64,000 nt of DNA from the NCBI RefSeq assembly GCF_000633255.1, contig NZ_AYMJ01000017.1:124001-188000 (forward strand). The letters run 5' to 3'. Within the stretch, counting starts at the first letter, position 1. Every line of letters begins with the position of its first letter. This document shows positions 37,499 to 48,261 of the stretch, in pieces. The notes under the pieces were generated by a model, which saw nothing but the letters and a program-made list of their open reading frames with translations, searched no databases and had not been told where the DNA came from. The position numbers and the translations under genes are program-made. This stretch comes from Pseudomonas sp. H1h (GTDB lineage: Bacteria > Pseudomonadota > Gammaproteobacteria > Pseudomonadales > Pseudomonadaceae).

Positions 37499-38389
37499 TT
37501 AGCCTGGAGTCCCTGGCAGATCGATTTGCGCATCCAGCAAGGCCATGAAAGCCCTTGCCGCATTCGACAGCGTCCGTTCGGTGTGCACGATATAGCCTAG
37601 CTGGCGACTGAGCTGTATGCCCGGCAAAGGTATGCGCGCCACCTGTTCATCGAGCATGGTGCGGGGCAGAACACTCCAGGCCAGACCGATGGAGACCATC
37701 ATTTTGATGGTTTCCAGATAGTTGGTGCTCATGGCGATGTTCGGCGTCAGCCCTTGGGCCTCGAATAAGCGTTGGACAATATGGTGAGTAAAGGTGTTGC
37801 CCCCGGGGAAAACTGCCGGATGACCGGCAATGTCCGCCAGACTCACCGCGCCGTTGCTGATCAATGAATGCTCCGGCGCCACCACGAAATCCAGCGGGTC
37901 GTCCCACACTGGCGTGGCTTTGACCAGTGTGTGCGGCTCCGGGGCCAGGGTGATCACCGCGAGTTCGGCGCGGCCGTGGAGGATCTCCTCGTAAGCCACT
38001 TCCGAATCGAGGAACTGAATATCCAGCGCCACCTGCGGGTAGCGGCGGGTGAACTCCCTCAATAGCGGCGGCAAACGATGCAGGCCGATGTGGTGACTGG
38101 TGGCCAGCGTCAGGCGGCCGCTGACTTCGCCGGTCAGGTTGGTCAGGGCGCGGCGAGTGTCGTCCAGCACGTTGAGAATCTGATAAGCCCGGGGCAGCAA
38201 GGCGCGGCCAGCCTCGGTCAGACCGACTTCGCGGCCCAGCCGATCAAACAGGCGCACCTTCAACTGTTGCTCCAGTCCGGCGATGCGTTTGCTGATCGCT
38301 GGCTGCGTCAGGTGCAGTCGCTCGCCGGCGCCGGAGAAGCTGCCGGTCTCGGCAATCGCGATAAAAGCGTTGAGATTGGCCAGATCCAT
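37499..38389 (-). CDS. LysR-type regulator divergent from leuCD
   Basis: A 296-aa LTTR with an N-terminal winged helix-turn-helix (NLNAFIAIAETGSFSGAGERLHLTQPAISKRI, continuing to about residue 60) and a periplasmic-binding-like effector domain. It is divergent from leuC with 141 nt between starts, the arrangement typical of an LTTR acting on its neighbour. That suggests control of leuCD, with the effector not known. Confidence 0.9.
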   Translation of the reverse strand: MDLANLNAFIAIAETGSFSGAGERLHLTQPAISKRIAGLEQQLKVRLFDRLGREVGLTEAGRALLPRAYQILNVLDDTRRALTNLTGEVSGRLTLATSHHIGLHRLPPLLREFTRRYPQVALDIQFLDSEVAYEEILHGRAELAVITLAPEPHTLVKATPVWDDPLDFVVAPEHSLISNGAVSLADIAGHPAVFPGGNTFTHHIVQRLFEAQGLTPNIAMSTNYLETIKMMVSIGLAWSVLPRTMLDEQVARIPLPGIQLSRQLGYIVHTERTLSNAARAFMALLDAQIDLPGTPG

Positions 38390-38433
38390 GATTCGTATTC
38401 CAGTTGGTTATCCAAAGCATAAAAAATATGAAT

Positions 38434-38462
38434 TTGAGTTATTTAATCTAACCCCATAGGAT
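38434..38462 (+). promoter_or_regulatory. Candidate leuCD promoter
   Basis: TTGAGT, a 17-nt spacer and TAGGAT, located between the LysR start and leuC. The AT-rich surroundings suit LTTR binding. Prediction only. Confidence 0.5.
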
Positions 38463-38530
38463 CGGCCTCACAAGCCAAAGGGTTATTGATAAGCCCAGGG
38501 CATAGAAACAAGCTGATGAGGAACCGTCTG

Positions 38531-39949
38531 ATGGCCGGCAAAACGCTCTACGACAAGCTCTGGGATTCGCATTTGGTCAAGCAGCGCGACGATGGCTCTG
38601 CGTTGATCTACATCGATCGTCACATCATTCACGAAGTGACCTCGCCGCAAGCCTTCGAAGGCCTGCGTCTGGCCGGGCGCAAGCCTTGGCGCATCGATGC
38701 CAACATCGCGACCCCGGACCACAACGTACCGACGACCCCGGAACGCAAGGGCGGTATCGCTGCCATTGCCGATCAGGTCTCGCGTCTGCAGGTTCAGACC
38801 CTCGATGACAACTGTGATGAGTACGGCATCGTCGAGTTCAAGATGAACGACATCCGTCAGGGCATCGTTCACGTGATCAGCCCGGAGCAGGGCGCGACCT
38901 TGCCGGGCATGACCGTGGTCTGCGGCGACTCGCACACCTCGACCCACGGCGCGTTCGGTGCGCTGGCGCATGGTATCGGCACCTCCGAGGTCGAGCATGT
39001 GCTTGCCACCCAGTGCCTCGTCGCCAAAAAAATGAAGAACATGCTGGTGCGCGTCGAAGGCCAGTTGCCGTTCGGCGTGACCGCCAAGGACATCGTCCTC
39101 GCGGTGATCGGCAAGATCGGCACTGCCGGCGGTAATGGCCATGCCATCGAGTTCGCTGGCAGCGCGATCCGCGACTTGTCCGTCGAAGGCCGCATGACCA
39201 TCTGCAACATGTCCATCGAAGCCGGCGCCCGTGTGGGCCTGGTGGCTGCCGACGAAAAGACCGTCGAGTACGTCAAGGGGCGTCCGTTCGCACCGAAAGG
39301 CGCGCAGTGGGATCAGGCTGTCGAGGCCTGGAAAGACCTGGTATCCGACGCTGATGCCCAGTTCGATACGGTGGTCGAACTGGACGCTGCGCAGATCAAG
39401 CCGCAAGTCAGTTGGGGCACTTCCCCGGAAATGGTGCTGGCCGTTGATCAGAACGTGCCGGACCCGGCCAAAGAGATGGACCTGGTCAAGCGCGACTCGA
39501 TCGTCCGCGCCTTGAAATACATGGGTTTGAGCGCCAATCAGGCGATCACCGACATTCAACTGGATCGCGTGTTCATCGGCTCCTGCACCAACTCGCGTAT
39601 CGAAGACTTGCGCGCCGCCGCCGTGATCGCCAAGGGCCGCAAAGTCGCCTCGACCATCAAGCAGGCCATCGTGGTGCCGGGCTCGGGTCTGGTGAAGGCG
39701 CAGGCGGAAGCCGAAGGTCTGGACAAGATTTTCCTCGAAGCCGGTTTCGAGTGGCGTGAACCGGGTTGCTCGATGTGCCTGGCGATGAACCCGGACCGTT
39801 TGGAGTCCGGCGAGCATTGCGCCTCGACCTCCAACCGCAACTTCGAAGGCCGTCAGGGCGCCGGTGGCCGTACCCACCTCGTCAGCCCGGCCATGGCCGC
39901 TGCGGCGGCGGTGAACGGTCGTTTCATCGACGTTCGTGAATTGATCTAA
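38531..39949 (+). CDS. leuC: 3-isopropylmalate dehydratase, large subunit
   Basis: A 472-aa aconitase-family subunit holding a [4Fe-4S] cluster, converting 2- to 3-isopropylmalate in leucine synthesis. Cluster region: [16 protein letters not shown] with [13 protein letters not shown]. Substrate region: [19 protein letters not shown] 38531 gives [16 protein letters not shown], matching family starts. leuD follows 11 nt later. Confidence 0.98.
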   Translation: MAGKTLYDKLWDSHLVKQRDDGSALIYIDRHIIHEVTSPQAFEGLRLAGRKPWRIDANIATPDHNVPTTPERKGGIAAIADQVSRLQVQTLDDNCDEYGIVEFKMNDIRQGIVHVISPEQGATLPGMTVVCGDSHTSTHGAFGALAHGIGTSEVEHVLATQCLVAKKMKNMLVRVEGQLPFGVTAKDIVLAVIGKIGTAGGNGHAIEFAGSAIRDLSVEGRMTICNMSIEAGARVGLVAADEKTVEYVKGRPFAPKGAQWDQAVEAWKDLVSDADAQFDTVVELDAAQIKPQVSWGTSPEMVLAVDQNVPDPAKEMDLVKRDSIVRALKYMGLSANQAITDIQLDRVFIGSCTNSRIEDLRAAAVIAKGRKVASTIKQAIVVPGSGLVKAQAEAEGLDKIFLEAGFEWREPGCSMCLAMNPDRLESGEHCASTSNRNFEGRQGAGGRTHLVSPAMAAAAAVNGRFIDVRELI

Positions 39950-39960
39950 AGGAGCGCAGC

Positions 39961-40605
39961 ATGAAAGCTTTTACCCAGCACACCGGTCTTGTCGCGCCTC
40001 TGGATCGAGCCAACGTCGACACCGACCAGATCATTCCGAAGCAGTTCTTGAAATCGATCAAGCGCACCGGTTTCGGCCCGAACCTGTTCGACGAATGGCG
40101 TTACCTGGATGTCGGCCAGCCGTACCAGGACAACTCCAAGCGCCCGCTGAACAAGGATTTCGTCCTCAACGCCGAGCGTTATCAAGGCGCCAGCGTGTTG
40201 CTGGCCCGCGAGAACTTCGGTTGCGGCTCCAGCCGTGAGCACGCGCCATGGGCGCTGGAAGAATACGGTTTTCGCAGCATCATCGCGCCGAGCTACGCCG
40301 ACATCTTCTTCAACAACAGCTTCAAGAACGGCTTGCTGCCGATCATCCTGAGCGACGCTGAAGTCGACGAGTTGTTCAAGCAGGTCGAGGCTGAGCCGGG
40401 CTATCAATTGCAGGTTGATCTGCAAGCGCAGACCGTGACCCGCCCGGATGGCAAGGTTTACCGCTTCGAAATCGACGCGTTCCGCAAGCATTGCCTGTTG
40501 AACGGTCTGGACGATATCGGTTTGACCTTGCAGGACGGTGATGCGATTGCCACGTTCGAAGCCAAGCACCGCGTGAGCCAGCCGTGGTTGTTCCGCGACG
40601 CATGA
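39961..40605 (+). CDS. leuD: 3-isopropylmalate dehydratase, small subunit
   Basis: A 214-aa swivel-domain partner of LeuC. Motifs [13 protein letters not shown] near the N-terminus and [16 protein letters not shown]. It has GGAG upstream of the start and is co-transcribed with leuC. A REP pair separates it from the next gene. Confidence 0.98.
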   Translation: MKAFTQHTGLVAPLDRANVDTDQIIPKQFLKSIKRTGFGPNLFDEWRYLDVGQPYQDNSKRPLNKDFVLNAERYQGASVLLARENFGCGSSREHAPWALEEYGFRSIIAPSYADIFFNNSFKNGLLPIILSDAEVDELFKQVEAEPGYQLQVDLQAQTVTRPDGKVYRFEIDAFRKHCLLNGLDDIGLTLQDGDAIATFEAKHRVSQPWLFRDA

Positions 40606-40642
40606 GCAAGATTTGAGATTGATGCAGTCAGGGCTGACCTCT

Positions 40643-40705
40643 TCGCGAGCAAGCCCGCTCCCACAGGGGAATGCATTTCAAAGGTGGGAGCGGGCTTGCT
40701 CGCGA
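40643..40705. repeat. Paired REP palindrome
   Basis: Inverted REP cores about 20 nt apart between leuD and the methyltransferase gene. Confidence 0.93.
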
Positions 40706-40744
40706 AGGCGGTAGCTCAAACAACACAAATGCCAGGAAATGACT

Positions 40745-41512
40745 ATGACCAGCACCGCCCAGCACACCCAGGTTGTCCAGAAGCAATTCGGTGAACAGGC
40801 CGCTGCCTACCTGAGCAGCGCCGTTCACGCTCAAGGCACCGAATTTGCGCTGCTACAGGCTGAACTGGCCGGGCAGGGCGAGGCTCGGGTGCTGGATCTG
40901 GGTTGTGGCGCCGGTCACGTGAGTTTTAATGTCGCGCCGCTGGTCAAGGAAGTGGTGGCCTACGACCTGTCGCAGCAGATGCTCGATGTGGTCGCCGCCG
41001 CTGCCGTTGATCGCGGCATCAGCAACATTGCCACGGTCAACGGTGCTGCCGAGCGCTTGCCGTTTGCCGATGGTGAGTTCGACTTCGTGTTCAGCCGTTA
41101 TTCGGCGCACCATTGGAGCGATCTGGGCGTGTCCTTGCGCGAAGTGCGCCGGGTGCTGAAACCGGGCGGCGTGGCGGCGTTCATCGACGTGTTGTCACCA
41201 GGCAGTCCGTTGTTCGACACTTACCTGCAAAGCGTTGAAGTGCTGCGCGACACCAGTCATGTGCGCGATTATTCCGCCGGCGAGTGGTTGCGCCAGATCA
41301 GCGAGGCCGGGCTGCATACCCGCAGCACCACCCGTCAGCGCCTGCGTCTGGAGTACAGCAGTTGGGTCGAGCGCATGCGCACGCCTGAGGTGATGCGCGC
41401 GGCGATCCGCCAGTTGCAGCAGTCGATGGGCAACGAAGTGCGCGAATATTTTGAGATTGATGCCGACGGTTCGTTCAGTACAGATGTGATTGTGCTCTGG
41501 GCTGAAAAATAG
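40745..41512 (+). CDS. SAM-dependent methyltransferase (UbiE-like class I)
   Basis: A 255-aa protein with motif I VLDLGCGAGHVS, motif II acid VVAYDLSQQML, AERLPFADGEFDFVFSR (motif IV-V) and RVLKPGGVAAFID. The substrate is unknown. The start at 40745 has better spacing from AGGA than the in-frame ATG at 40739. It lies between leuD and leuB, as in other Pseudomonas genomes, but has no known part in leucine synthesis. Confidence 0.9.
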   Translation: MTSTAQHTQVVQKQFGEQAAAYLSSAVHAQGTEFALLQAELAGQGEARVLDLGCGAGHVSFNVAPLVKEVVAYDLSQQMLDVVAAAAVDRGISNIATVNGAAERLPFADGEFDFVFSRYSAHHWSDLGVSLREVRRVLKPGGVAAFIDVLSPGSPLFDTYLQSVEVLRDTSHVRDYSAGEWLRQISEAGLHTRSTTRQRLRLEYSSWVERMRTPEVMRAAIRQLQQSMGNEVREYFEIDADGSFSTDVIVLWAEK

Positions 41513-41580
41513 TTTTCGAACACCAAGAATTTTTCCGGGCGTGCCACCCGTGGCGCACCGACTGAAGACACGAGGAAAGC

Positions 41581-42663
<1,083 letters not shown>

Positions 42664-42729
42664 TCTCTCGGGCCCGCTGCGAAATTCAATACAAAGCAGC
42701 GGCCCACTTTTCAAGAAGGTGTAGTTGCG

Positions 42730-43842
42730 ATGAAACGTGTAGGTCTGATCGGTTGGCGCGGCATGGTCGGTTCCGTGCTCATGCAGCGGATGCTGGAAGA
42801 GCAGGATTTCGATCTTATCGAGCCGGTGTTTTTCACCACTTCCAATGTCGGTGGCCAAGGCCCGTCCGTGGGCAAGGACATTGCTCCGCTCAAAGACGCG
42901 TACAGCATTGAAGAGCTGAAAACCCTCGACGTGATTCTGACCTGCCAGGGCGGCGACTACACCAGCGAAGTGTTCCCGAAGCTGCGCGAAGCCGGCTGGC
43001 AGGGTTACTGGATCGACGCGGCCTCGAGCCTGCGCATGAACGATGACGCGGTCATCATTCTCGATCCGGTCAACCGCAAGGTCATCGACCAGCAACTGGA
43101 CGCGGGCACCAAGAACTACATCGGCGGCAACTGCACCGTCAGCCTGATGCTGATGGGCCTGGGCGGTCTGTTCGAAGCCGGTCTGGTGGAGTGGATGAGC
43201 GCCATGACCTATCAGGCGGCCTCCGGTGCCGGCGCGCAGAACATGCGCGAACTGATCAAGCAGATGGGCGCGACCCACGCCGCGGTCGCCGATCAACTGG
43301 CCGATCCTGCCAGTGCGATCCTCGACATCGATCGTCGTGTCGCCGAAGCCATGCGCAGCGACACGTACCCGACCGAGAATTTCGGTGTGCCGCTGGCCGG
43401 TAGCCTGATCCCGTGGATCGACAAGGAATTGCCGAACGGCCAGAGCCGCGAAGAGTGGAAGGCCCAGGCCGAGACCAACAAGATCCTCGGCCGCTTCAAG
43501 AGCCCGATCCCGGTCGACGGCATCTGCGTGCGCATCGGCGCCATGCGTTGCCACAGCCAGGCGCTGACCATCAAACTGAACAAAGACGTGCCGATCGCCG
43601 ATATCGAAGGGTTGATCAGCCAGCACAACCCTTGGGTCAAACTGGTACCGAACCAGCGCGAGATCAGCATGCAGGAGCTGAGCCCGACCAAGGTCACCGG
43701 TACCTTGAATGTGCCGGTGGGGCGTCTGCGCAAGCTGAACATGGGTTCGCAATTTGTCGGTGCCTTCACCGTCGGCGACCAACTGCTGTGGGGCGCGGCC
43801 GAACCGCTGCGTCGCATGCTGCGGATCCTGCTGGAGCGTTGA
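42730..43842 (+). CDS. asd: Aspartate-semialdehyde dehydrogenase
   Basis: A 370-aa NADP enzyme making aspartate semialdehyde for Lys/Met/Thr and diaminopimelate synthesis. [14 protein letters not shown] is the nucleotide-binding start; the catalytic Cys135 lies in [27 protein letters not shown] is the catalytic-His region. It is a gamma-proteobacterial-type Asd of normal length. A terminator follows 15 nt after the stop. Confidence 0.98.
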   Translation: MKRVGLIGWRGMVGSVLMQRMLEEQDFDLIEPVFFTTSNVGGQGPSVGKDIAPLKDAYSIEELKTLDVILTCQGGDYTSEVFPKLREAGWQGYWIDAASSLRMNDDAVIILDPVNRKVIDQQLDAGTKNYIGGNCTVSLMLMGLGGLFEAGLVEWMSAMTYQAASGAGAQNMRELIKQMGATHAAVADQLADPASAILDIDRRVAEAMRSDTYPTENFGVPLAGSLIPWIDKELPNGQSREEWKAQAETNKILGRFKSPIPVDGICVRIGAMRCHSQALTIKLNKDVPIADIEGLISQHNPWVKLVPNQREISMQELSPTKVTGTLNVPVGRLRKLNMGSQFVGAFTVGDQLLWGAAEPLRRMLRILLER

Positions 43843-43857
43843 TCGCTTGAAGCTGTG

Positions 43858-43893
43858 AAAAACCCGCGCCTTGTGAGAGGTGCGGGTTTTTTT
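43858..43893 (+). terminator. Terminator of asd
   Basis: ACCCGCGCCT/AGGTGCGGGT stem followed by T7. Confidence 0.93.
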
Positions 43894-43928
43894 ATGCCTG
43901 AGGTTTCACGGTGTCTGGTCTGGCGCCT

Positions 43929-43991
43929 TCGCGAGCAAGCCCGCTCCCACCCTCAAATGCATTCCCCCTGTGGGAGCGAGCCTGCTCGCGA
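43929..43991. repeat. Paired REP palindrome, chimaeric
   Basis: The left arm has the GGGCTTGC-type core and the right arm the GAGCCTGC-type core, so the two arms differ in subtype. Confidence 0.9.
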
Positions 43992-44089
43992 AGAGGCCAG
44001 AACAGACCCTGCAAATCCCGGCAGAAATTGCCTGCATCTCACTCACCCGGTAAAGTGCCGCTCCCCCCGTTTCGCCAGAGGCTCGCACC

Positions 44090-45100
44090 ATGACCCAGAC
44101 CCTAGATATTGCCGTGATCGGCGCCACCGGTACTGTCGGCGAAACCCTCGTACAGATTCTCGAAGAGCGCGACTTCCCGGTCGGCAACCTGCACCTGCTG
44201 GCCAGCAGCGAATCCGCCGGCAGCTCAGTGCTGTTTCGCAACAAGAACGTGCGCGTACGTGAAGTCGACGAGTTCGATTTCAGCAAGGTCAAACTGGTGT
44301 TCTTCGCCGCCGGCCCGGCCATCACCCTGAGCTATGCGGCGCGGGCCCATGCGGCCGGTTGCTCGCTGATCGACCTGTCCGGCGCGCTGCCGGCCGAGCA
44401 GGCGCCGCAAGTGGTGCCGGAAGCCAATGCTGAGGTCGTCGCCGGTTTGACCGCACCGTTCCAGGTCAGCAGCCCAAGCCCGTCGGCCACCGCACTGGCT
44501 GTGGTGCTGGCGCCACTGCTCGACTTGATCGACCTGCAATACGTCAACGTCACCGCCAATCTGGCGGTTTCCGCACAAGGTCGCGAGGCCGTGACCGAGC
44601 TGGCGCGGCAGACCGCCGAGCTATTGAACATGCGCCCGCTGGAGCCGACTTTTTTTGATCGGCAAATGGCCTTCAACCTGCTGGCCCAGGTCGGCACGCC
44701 GGACGCCCACGGTCACACGCTGCTGGAAAAACGTCTGGTGCGCGAGCTGCGCCAGGTATTGGTTCAGCCTTTATTAAAGATTTCCGCAACTTGCGTTCAA
44801 GCCCCGGTGTTTTTTGGCGATAGCTATAGCGTGACCTTGCAGTCAGCGAGCGCGGTCGACCTGGAAAAGGTCAACGCTGCGCTTGAAGATGCGCCGGGCA
44901 TCGAGCTGGTCGAAGCCGGCGATTATCCGACTGCGGTGGGTGACGCGGTGGGGCAGGACGTTGTCTATGTCGGTCGAGTGCGCAGCGGCGTCGATGACCC
45001 GGCGGAACTTAATCTGTGGCTGACGTCAGATAACGTACGTAAAGGCGCAGCCCTCAATGCTGTGCAGGTCGCTGAATTGTTGATAAAAGACCTGCTGTAA
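44090..45100 (+). CDS. Aspartate-semialdehyde dehydrogenase paralogue lacking the catalytic Cys
   Basis: A 336-aa protein of the semialdehyde-dehydrogenase fold (IGATGTVGETLVQILEERD Rossmann start; LIDLSGAL; GDSYSVTLQSA). At the position of the catalytic Cys it reads FQVSSPSPSATAL, with no Cys. It corresponds to the USG-1/PA3116-type homologue found beside asd in enterics and Pseudomonas, which is thought not to be an Asd enzyme. Its true function is unknown. It is separated from asd by a terminator and a REP pair. Confidence 0.9.
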   Translation: MTQTLDIAVIGATGTVGETLVQILEERDFPVGNLHLLASSESAGSSVLFRNKNVRVREVDEFDFSKVKLVFFAAGPAITLSYAARAHAAGCSLIDLSGALPAEQAPQVVPEANAEVVAGLTAPFQVSSPSPSATALAVVLAPLLDLIDLQYVNVTANLAVSAQGREAVTELARQTAELLNMRPLEPTFFDRQMAFNLLAQVGTPDAHGHTLLEKRLVRELRQVLVQPLLKISATCVQAPVFFGDSYSVTLQSASAVDLEKVNAALEDAPGIELVEAGDYPTAVGDAVGQDVVYVGRVRSGVDDPAELNLWLTSDNVRKGAALNAVQVAELLIKDLL

Positions 45101-45211
45101 AAGATACTTGGCAACAATTTGTCGACTGATTCTAGGTGAGCGCTATGCTTGCCCGGAGCACTTGATAACGTGTCACCCTCCGGGACTTTCCGGGGCATCA
45201 AAGAAATGATC

Positions 45212-45246
45212 GCGCGCGGCATTGTGTCGTCGTCGCGCGCAATGCC
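45212..45246 (+). promoter_or_regulatory. Overlapping alternative hairpins in the fimV leader
   Basis: GGCATTG (45218-45224) pairs with CAATGCC (45240-45246). GCGCGC (45212-45217) pairs with GCGCGC (45235-45240). The two pairings cross, so they should exclude each other. No regulator is known to me for this leader. Confidence 0.35.
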
Positions 45247-45309
45247 TTACGGCAGCGGCAATCAACATCTTCTCGCTGGCCGAGGAACGTTCAAACAAAG
45301 GATGAGGCT

Positions 45310-47991
45310 ATGGTTCAAGTTCGCAAACTGGTGTTAGCAATAGCGGCCGCCTCGGCGCTGTCCTCCGGTATGGCGCATGCCCTCGGGCTCGGGGAGCTGA
45401 CCCTGAAGTCGACCCTGAACCAGCCGCTGGTGGCCGAAATCGAGCTGCTCGACGTCAAGGATCTCACCGCTGCCGAAGTGGTGCCGAGCCTGGCCTCGCC
45501 GGAAGATTTCGCCAAGGCTGGCGTCGATCGCCAGGCCTTCCTCAACGACCTGACTTTCACCCCGGTGCTCAACGCCAGCGGCAAAAGCGTGCTGCGCGTG
45601 ACCTCGAGCAAACCACTGTCGGAACCGATGGTGAAATTCCTTGTGCAGGTGATGTGGCCCAACGGCCGCCTGCTGCGCGACTACAGCGTGCTGCTGGATC
45701 CGTCGAAATTCTCGCCGCAGACCGCTGACGCCGCCGCGCAACCGGCGCCGTCGCAGACCATCACCGCGCCGACCACCGGTGCCACGCACCCGAATCAATA
45801 CACCACCACGCCGCGCGATACCCTGTGGGAAATCGCTGCGAAGGCGCGCACGGGCGGCTCCGTGCAGCAAACCATGCTGGCGATTCAGGCGCTGAACCCG
45901 GACGCCTTCATTGACGGCAACATCAACCGGCTGAAGACCGGCCAGGTGCTGCGTCTGCCGGACTCGGTGGAAAGTGCCGCGCTGCCGCAGTCGAAAGCGA
46001 TTGCCGAAGTTGCCGCGCAGAACGAAGCCTGGCGTCAGGGTCGTCGTTATGTCGCCAAGCCGGGCACCGGTCAGCAGCAGCTCGATGCGACCAAGCGTGG
46101 TCGCAGCAACGCCGGCAGCGGCCAGAATGCCAAAGACAACCTGAGCCTGGTCTCCGCTGAAAGCGCCAAGGCGCGGGGCAAAGGCCCGGCCGGCGATGCC
46201 AAGGCATTGAGCAACAAGCTGGCGGTCACTCAGGAAAGCCTCGACACGACCCGTCGTGACAACGAGGAGCTGAAGAGCCGCATGGCCGATCTGCAAAGTC
46301 AGCTGGACAAGCTGCAACGCCTGATCGAGCTGAAAAACAATCAGCTGGCGAAAATGCAGGCTGACGGTACGGGCGCTGCCCCGGCCGCCAATGCTGCCGT
46401 GCCGGCGATCACTGCCGAGCTGGCCGCCACACCGCCGGCGACTCCGGCAGAAGCGGCGCCAACTCCGGAATCGGCAATTGCGCCGCCGGTCGACACACCC
46501 GCCGAGACGCCAGTCGTTGCGCCAAAACCGGTTGTCGATGAAGACAAAACGTTCAACGAGCTGCTGACCAATCCGATCCTGTTGGGTCTGATCGGTGGCG
46601 GTGCGGTGGTCCTGCTGCTTCTGCTGTTGTTGCTGGCCCGTCGCCGCAAAGCCCAGCAGGAAGCCGAGAAACACCTGCGCATGGCGCGGGCCCTGACTGA
46701 GGAGCAAGAGTTCTCCGCCGAGCAGGACCTGCCGGAGAGCAGCTTCGAAGGTCTGGAAGTGCCGGCTGCCAGCGTCAAACTCAATACCCAGGCCTCGGCA
46801 CCTGCTCCGGCCCCGGTCGTGACGCCGGTGGTGATGGCCGAGCCGATCGCGGCGCCATTGGTCGCACCGGCTGCCGAGCGTTCCGATGACGTGCTGGACA
46901 AGGCCCAGTCGCACATCAACGCCGGCCGCCTGAATCAGGCTGCCGCGCTGTTGGAAGAGGGTGTCAGCCTTGAGCCGCAACGCAGTGATCTGCGCCTCAA
47001 GCTGATGGAAGTCTACGGTCAGCAGGGTGATCGCGATGCGTTCGTCGGTCAGGAGCGTCAGTTGGTGGCCAACGGCGATAACTTCGCCAAGGTCGAAGAG
47101 CTGAAGAAGCGCTTCCCGACCATGGCGGTGGTGGCTGCTGCGGGTCTGGCTGCAGCAGCAGTCGCTGCAGAGCTGGATGCGCAATATGTCAAAGACCTGC
47201 TGCTTGACGAGCCAGAAGCACCTGCACCGGAGTCTGCACCTGCACCTGCACCTGCACCTGCACCTGAGCCTGAGCCTGAGCCTGAGCCGGTGGCAGATGA
47301 CCTGGACAGCGCTTTCGACCTGAGCCTGGATGACCTCGACAACATTACCCCGGTTGAGCCTGCTCCTGTCGTTGAGCCTGAAGCACCGGTGCAGTTGGAC
47401 GAATTCCCGGCAGACGACGACCTGAGCTTTGAGTCGGTGTTGCAACAGCAGACCGAGATCAAGGAAAACCTCGACGACCTGTCGGACTTCGACCTGGATC
47501 TGGACCTCGGTGCCGAGCCAGCGCCAGCAGTGGACCTGGCAGACGATGACTTCCTGCTGGACCTGGACGAGGGCGTGAAAGACCTGTCTCCGGTCGAGCC
47601 TGCCGTGGTGAACGAAGCGCCGCAGGACGATCTGGAGCTGCCGGCGGATTTCGATCTGTCGCTGGCTGACGAGATGGACAGCAACCCGGCCGAACCGGAT
47701 GCCTTCGCCGCCGAGCTGGATGATGTCAACGCCGAACTGGATCGCCTGTCGCAGAGTATTGCCGAGCCGACCTTCACCGAAGCCGATGCGGCCATCGGTG
47801 ATGACCTGGGTGAAGACGATTTCGACTTCCTCGCCGGCACTGACGAAGCGGCGACCAAGCTCGACCTGGCTCAGGCCTACATCGACATGGGCGACAACGA
47901 CGGCGCACGCGACATCCTCAACGAAGTGTTGACCGAGGGTGACGAGAAACAGCGGGGCGAGGCCAAGGAAATGCTTTCGCACCTGGCTTGA
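45310..47991 (+). CDS. fimV: FimV-like polar peptidoglycan-binding protein
   Basis: An 893-aa inner-membrane polar hub needed in Pseudomonas for type IV pilus assembly and polar localisation. Layout: signal peptide, an N-terminal FimV domain (LGLGELTLKSTLNQPLVAEI, about 27-130), a LysM peptidoglycan-binding domain (about 160-220, RDTLWEIAAKARTGGS), a coiled coil (about 295-350), one transmembrane helix (about 420-445), then a long acidic cytoplasmic part with Glu/Pro/Ala repeats and the C-terminal FimV/TPR domain (TKLDLAQAYIDMGDNDGARD). Its terminator is at 48013-48042. Confidence 0.95.
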   Translation: MVQVRKLVLAIAAASALSSGMAHALGLGELTLKSTLNQPLVAEIELLDVKDLTAAEVVPSLASPEDFAKAGVDRQAFLNDLTFTPVLNASGKSVLRVTSSKPLSEPMVKFLVQVMWPNGRLLRDYSVLLDPSKFSPQTADAAAQPAPSQTITAPTTGATHPNQYTTTPRDTLWEIAAKARTGGSVQQTMLAIQALNPDAFIDGNINRLKTGQVLRLPDSVESAALPQSKAIAEVAAQNEAWRQGRRYVAKPGTGQQQLDATKRGRSNAGSGQNAKDNLSLVSAESAKARGKGPAGDAKALSNKLAVTQESLDTTRRDNEELKSRMADLQSQLDKLQRLIELKNNQLAKMQADGTGAAPAANAAVPAITAELAATPPATPAEAAPTPESAIAPPVDTPAETPVVAPKPVVDEDKTFNELLTNPILLGLIGGGAVVLLLLLLLLARRRKAQQEAEKHLRMARALTEEQEFSAEQDLPESSFEGLEVPAASVKLNTQASAPAPAPVVTPVVMAEPIAAPLVAPAAERSDDVLDKAQSHINAGRLNQAAALLEEGVSLEPQRSDLRLKLMEVYGQQGDRDAFVGQERQLVANGDNFAKVEELKKRFPTMAVVAAAGLAAAAVAAELDAQYVKDLLLDEPEAPAPESAPAPAPAPAPEPEPEPEPVADDLDSAFDLSLDDLDNITPVEPAPVVEPEAPVQLDEFPADDDLSFESVLQQQTEIKENLDDLSDFDLDLDLGAEPAPAVDLADDDFLLDLDEGVKDLSPVEPAVVNEAPQDDLELPADFDLSLADEMDSNPAEPDAFAAELDDVNAELDRLSQSIAEPTFTEADAAIGDDLGEDDFDFLAGTDEAATKLDLAQAYIDMGDNDGARDILNEVLTEGDEKQRGEAKEMLSHLA
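47239..47286 (+). repeat. Hexanucleotide tandem repeats inside fimV
   Basis: (CCTGCA) four times followed directly by (CCTGAG) four times, encoding Ala-Pro and then Glu-Pro repeats in the acidic linker. Six-base units keep the frame, so copy number could vary freely. Confidence 0.9.
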
Positions 47992-48012
47992 TTCGGCGTC
48001 AGCAGTAAACAG

Positions 48013-48042
48013 AACGGCAGCCCATTAAGGCTGCCGTTTTTG
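48013..48042 (+). terminator. Terminator of fimV
   Basis: AACGGCAGCC/GGCTGCCGTT stem with T-run. Confidence 0.93.
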
Positions 48043-48078
48043 TTTGGGCTGGATTTTGCTGCGTCTGGCGCGGCGCTT

Positions 48079-48170
48079 TCGCGAGCAAGCCCGCTCCCAC
48101 AATGGTCCTGCGGCAGCCACCCATCCCGATCTCCCCCCCCAATCCCCTGTGGGAGCGGGCTTGCTCGCGA
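48079..48170. repeat. Paired REP palindrome
   Basis: Inverted REP cores about 48 nt apart, with an intervening C8 run. Confidence 0.92.
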
Positions 48171-48261
48171 AGAGGCCGGATCGGTCAATACAGAACTGAC
48201 TGGCATCCCCGACTCACAGCCTTATAATGCCCGCCTTTGCAGATCAGCAGGCTGTCCCACT

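Noticed and set aside
45334..47982. Very long open frame (882 codons) opposite fimV
   Set aside because: It is an antisense shadow of the GC-rich, repetitive fimV frame, with no ribosome-binding site and odd Arg/Gln-rich composition.
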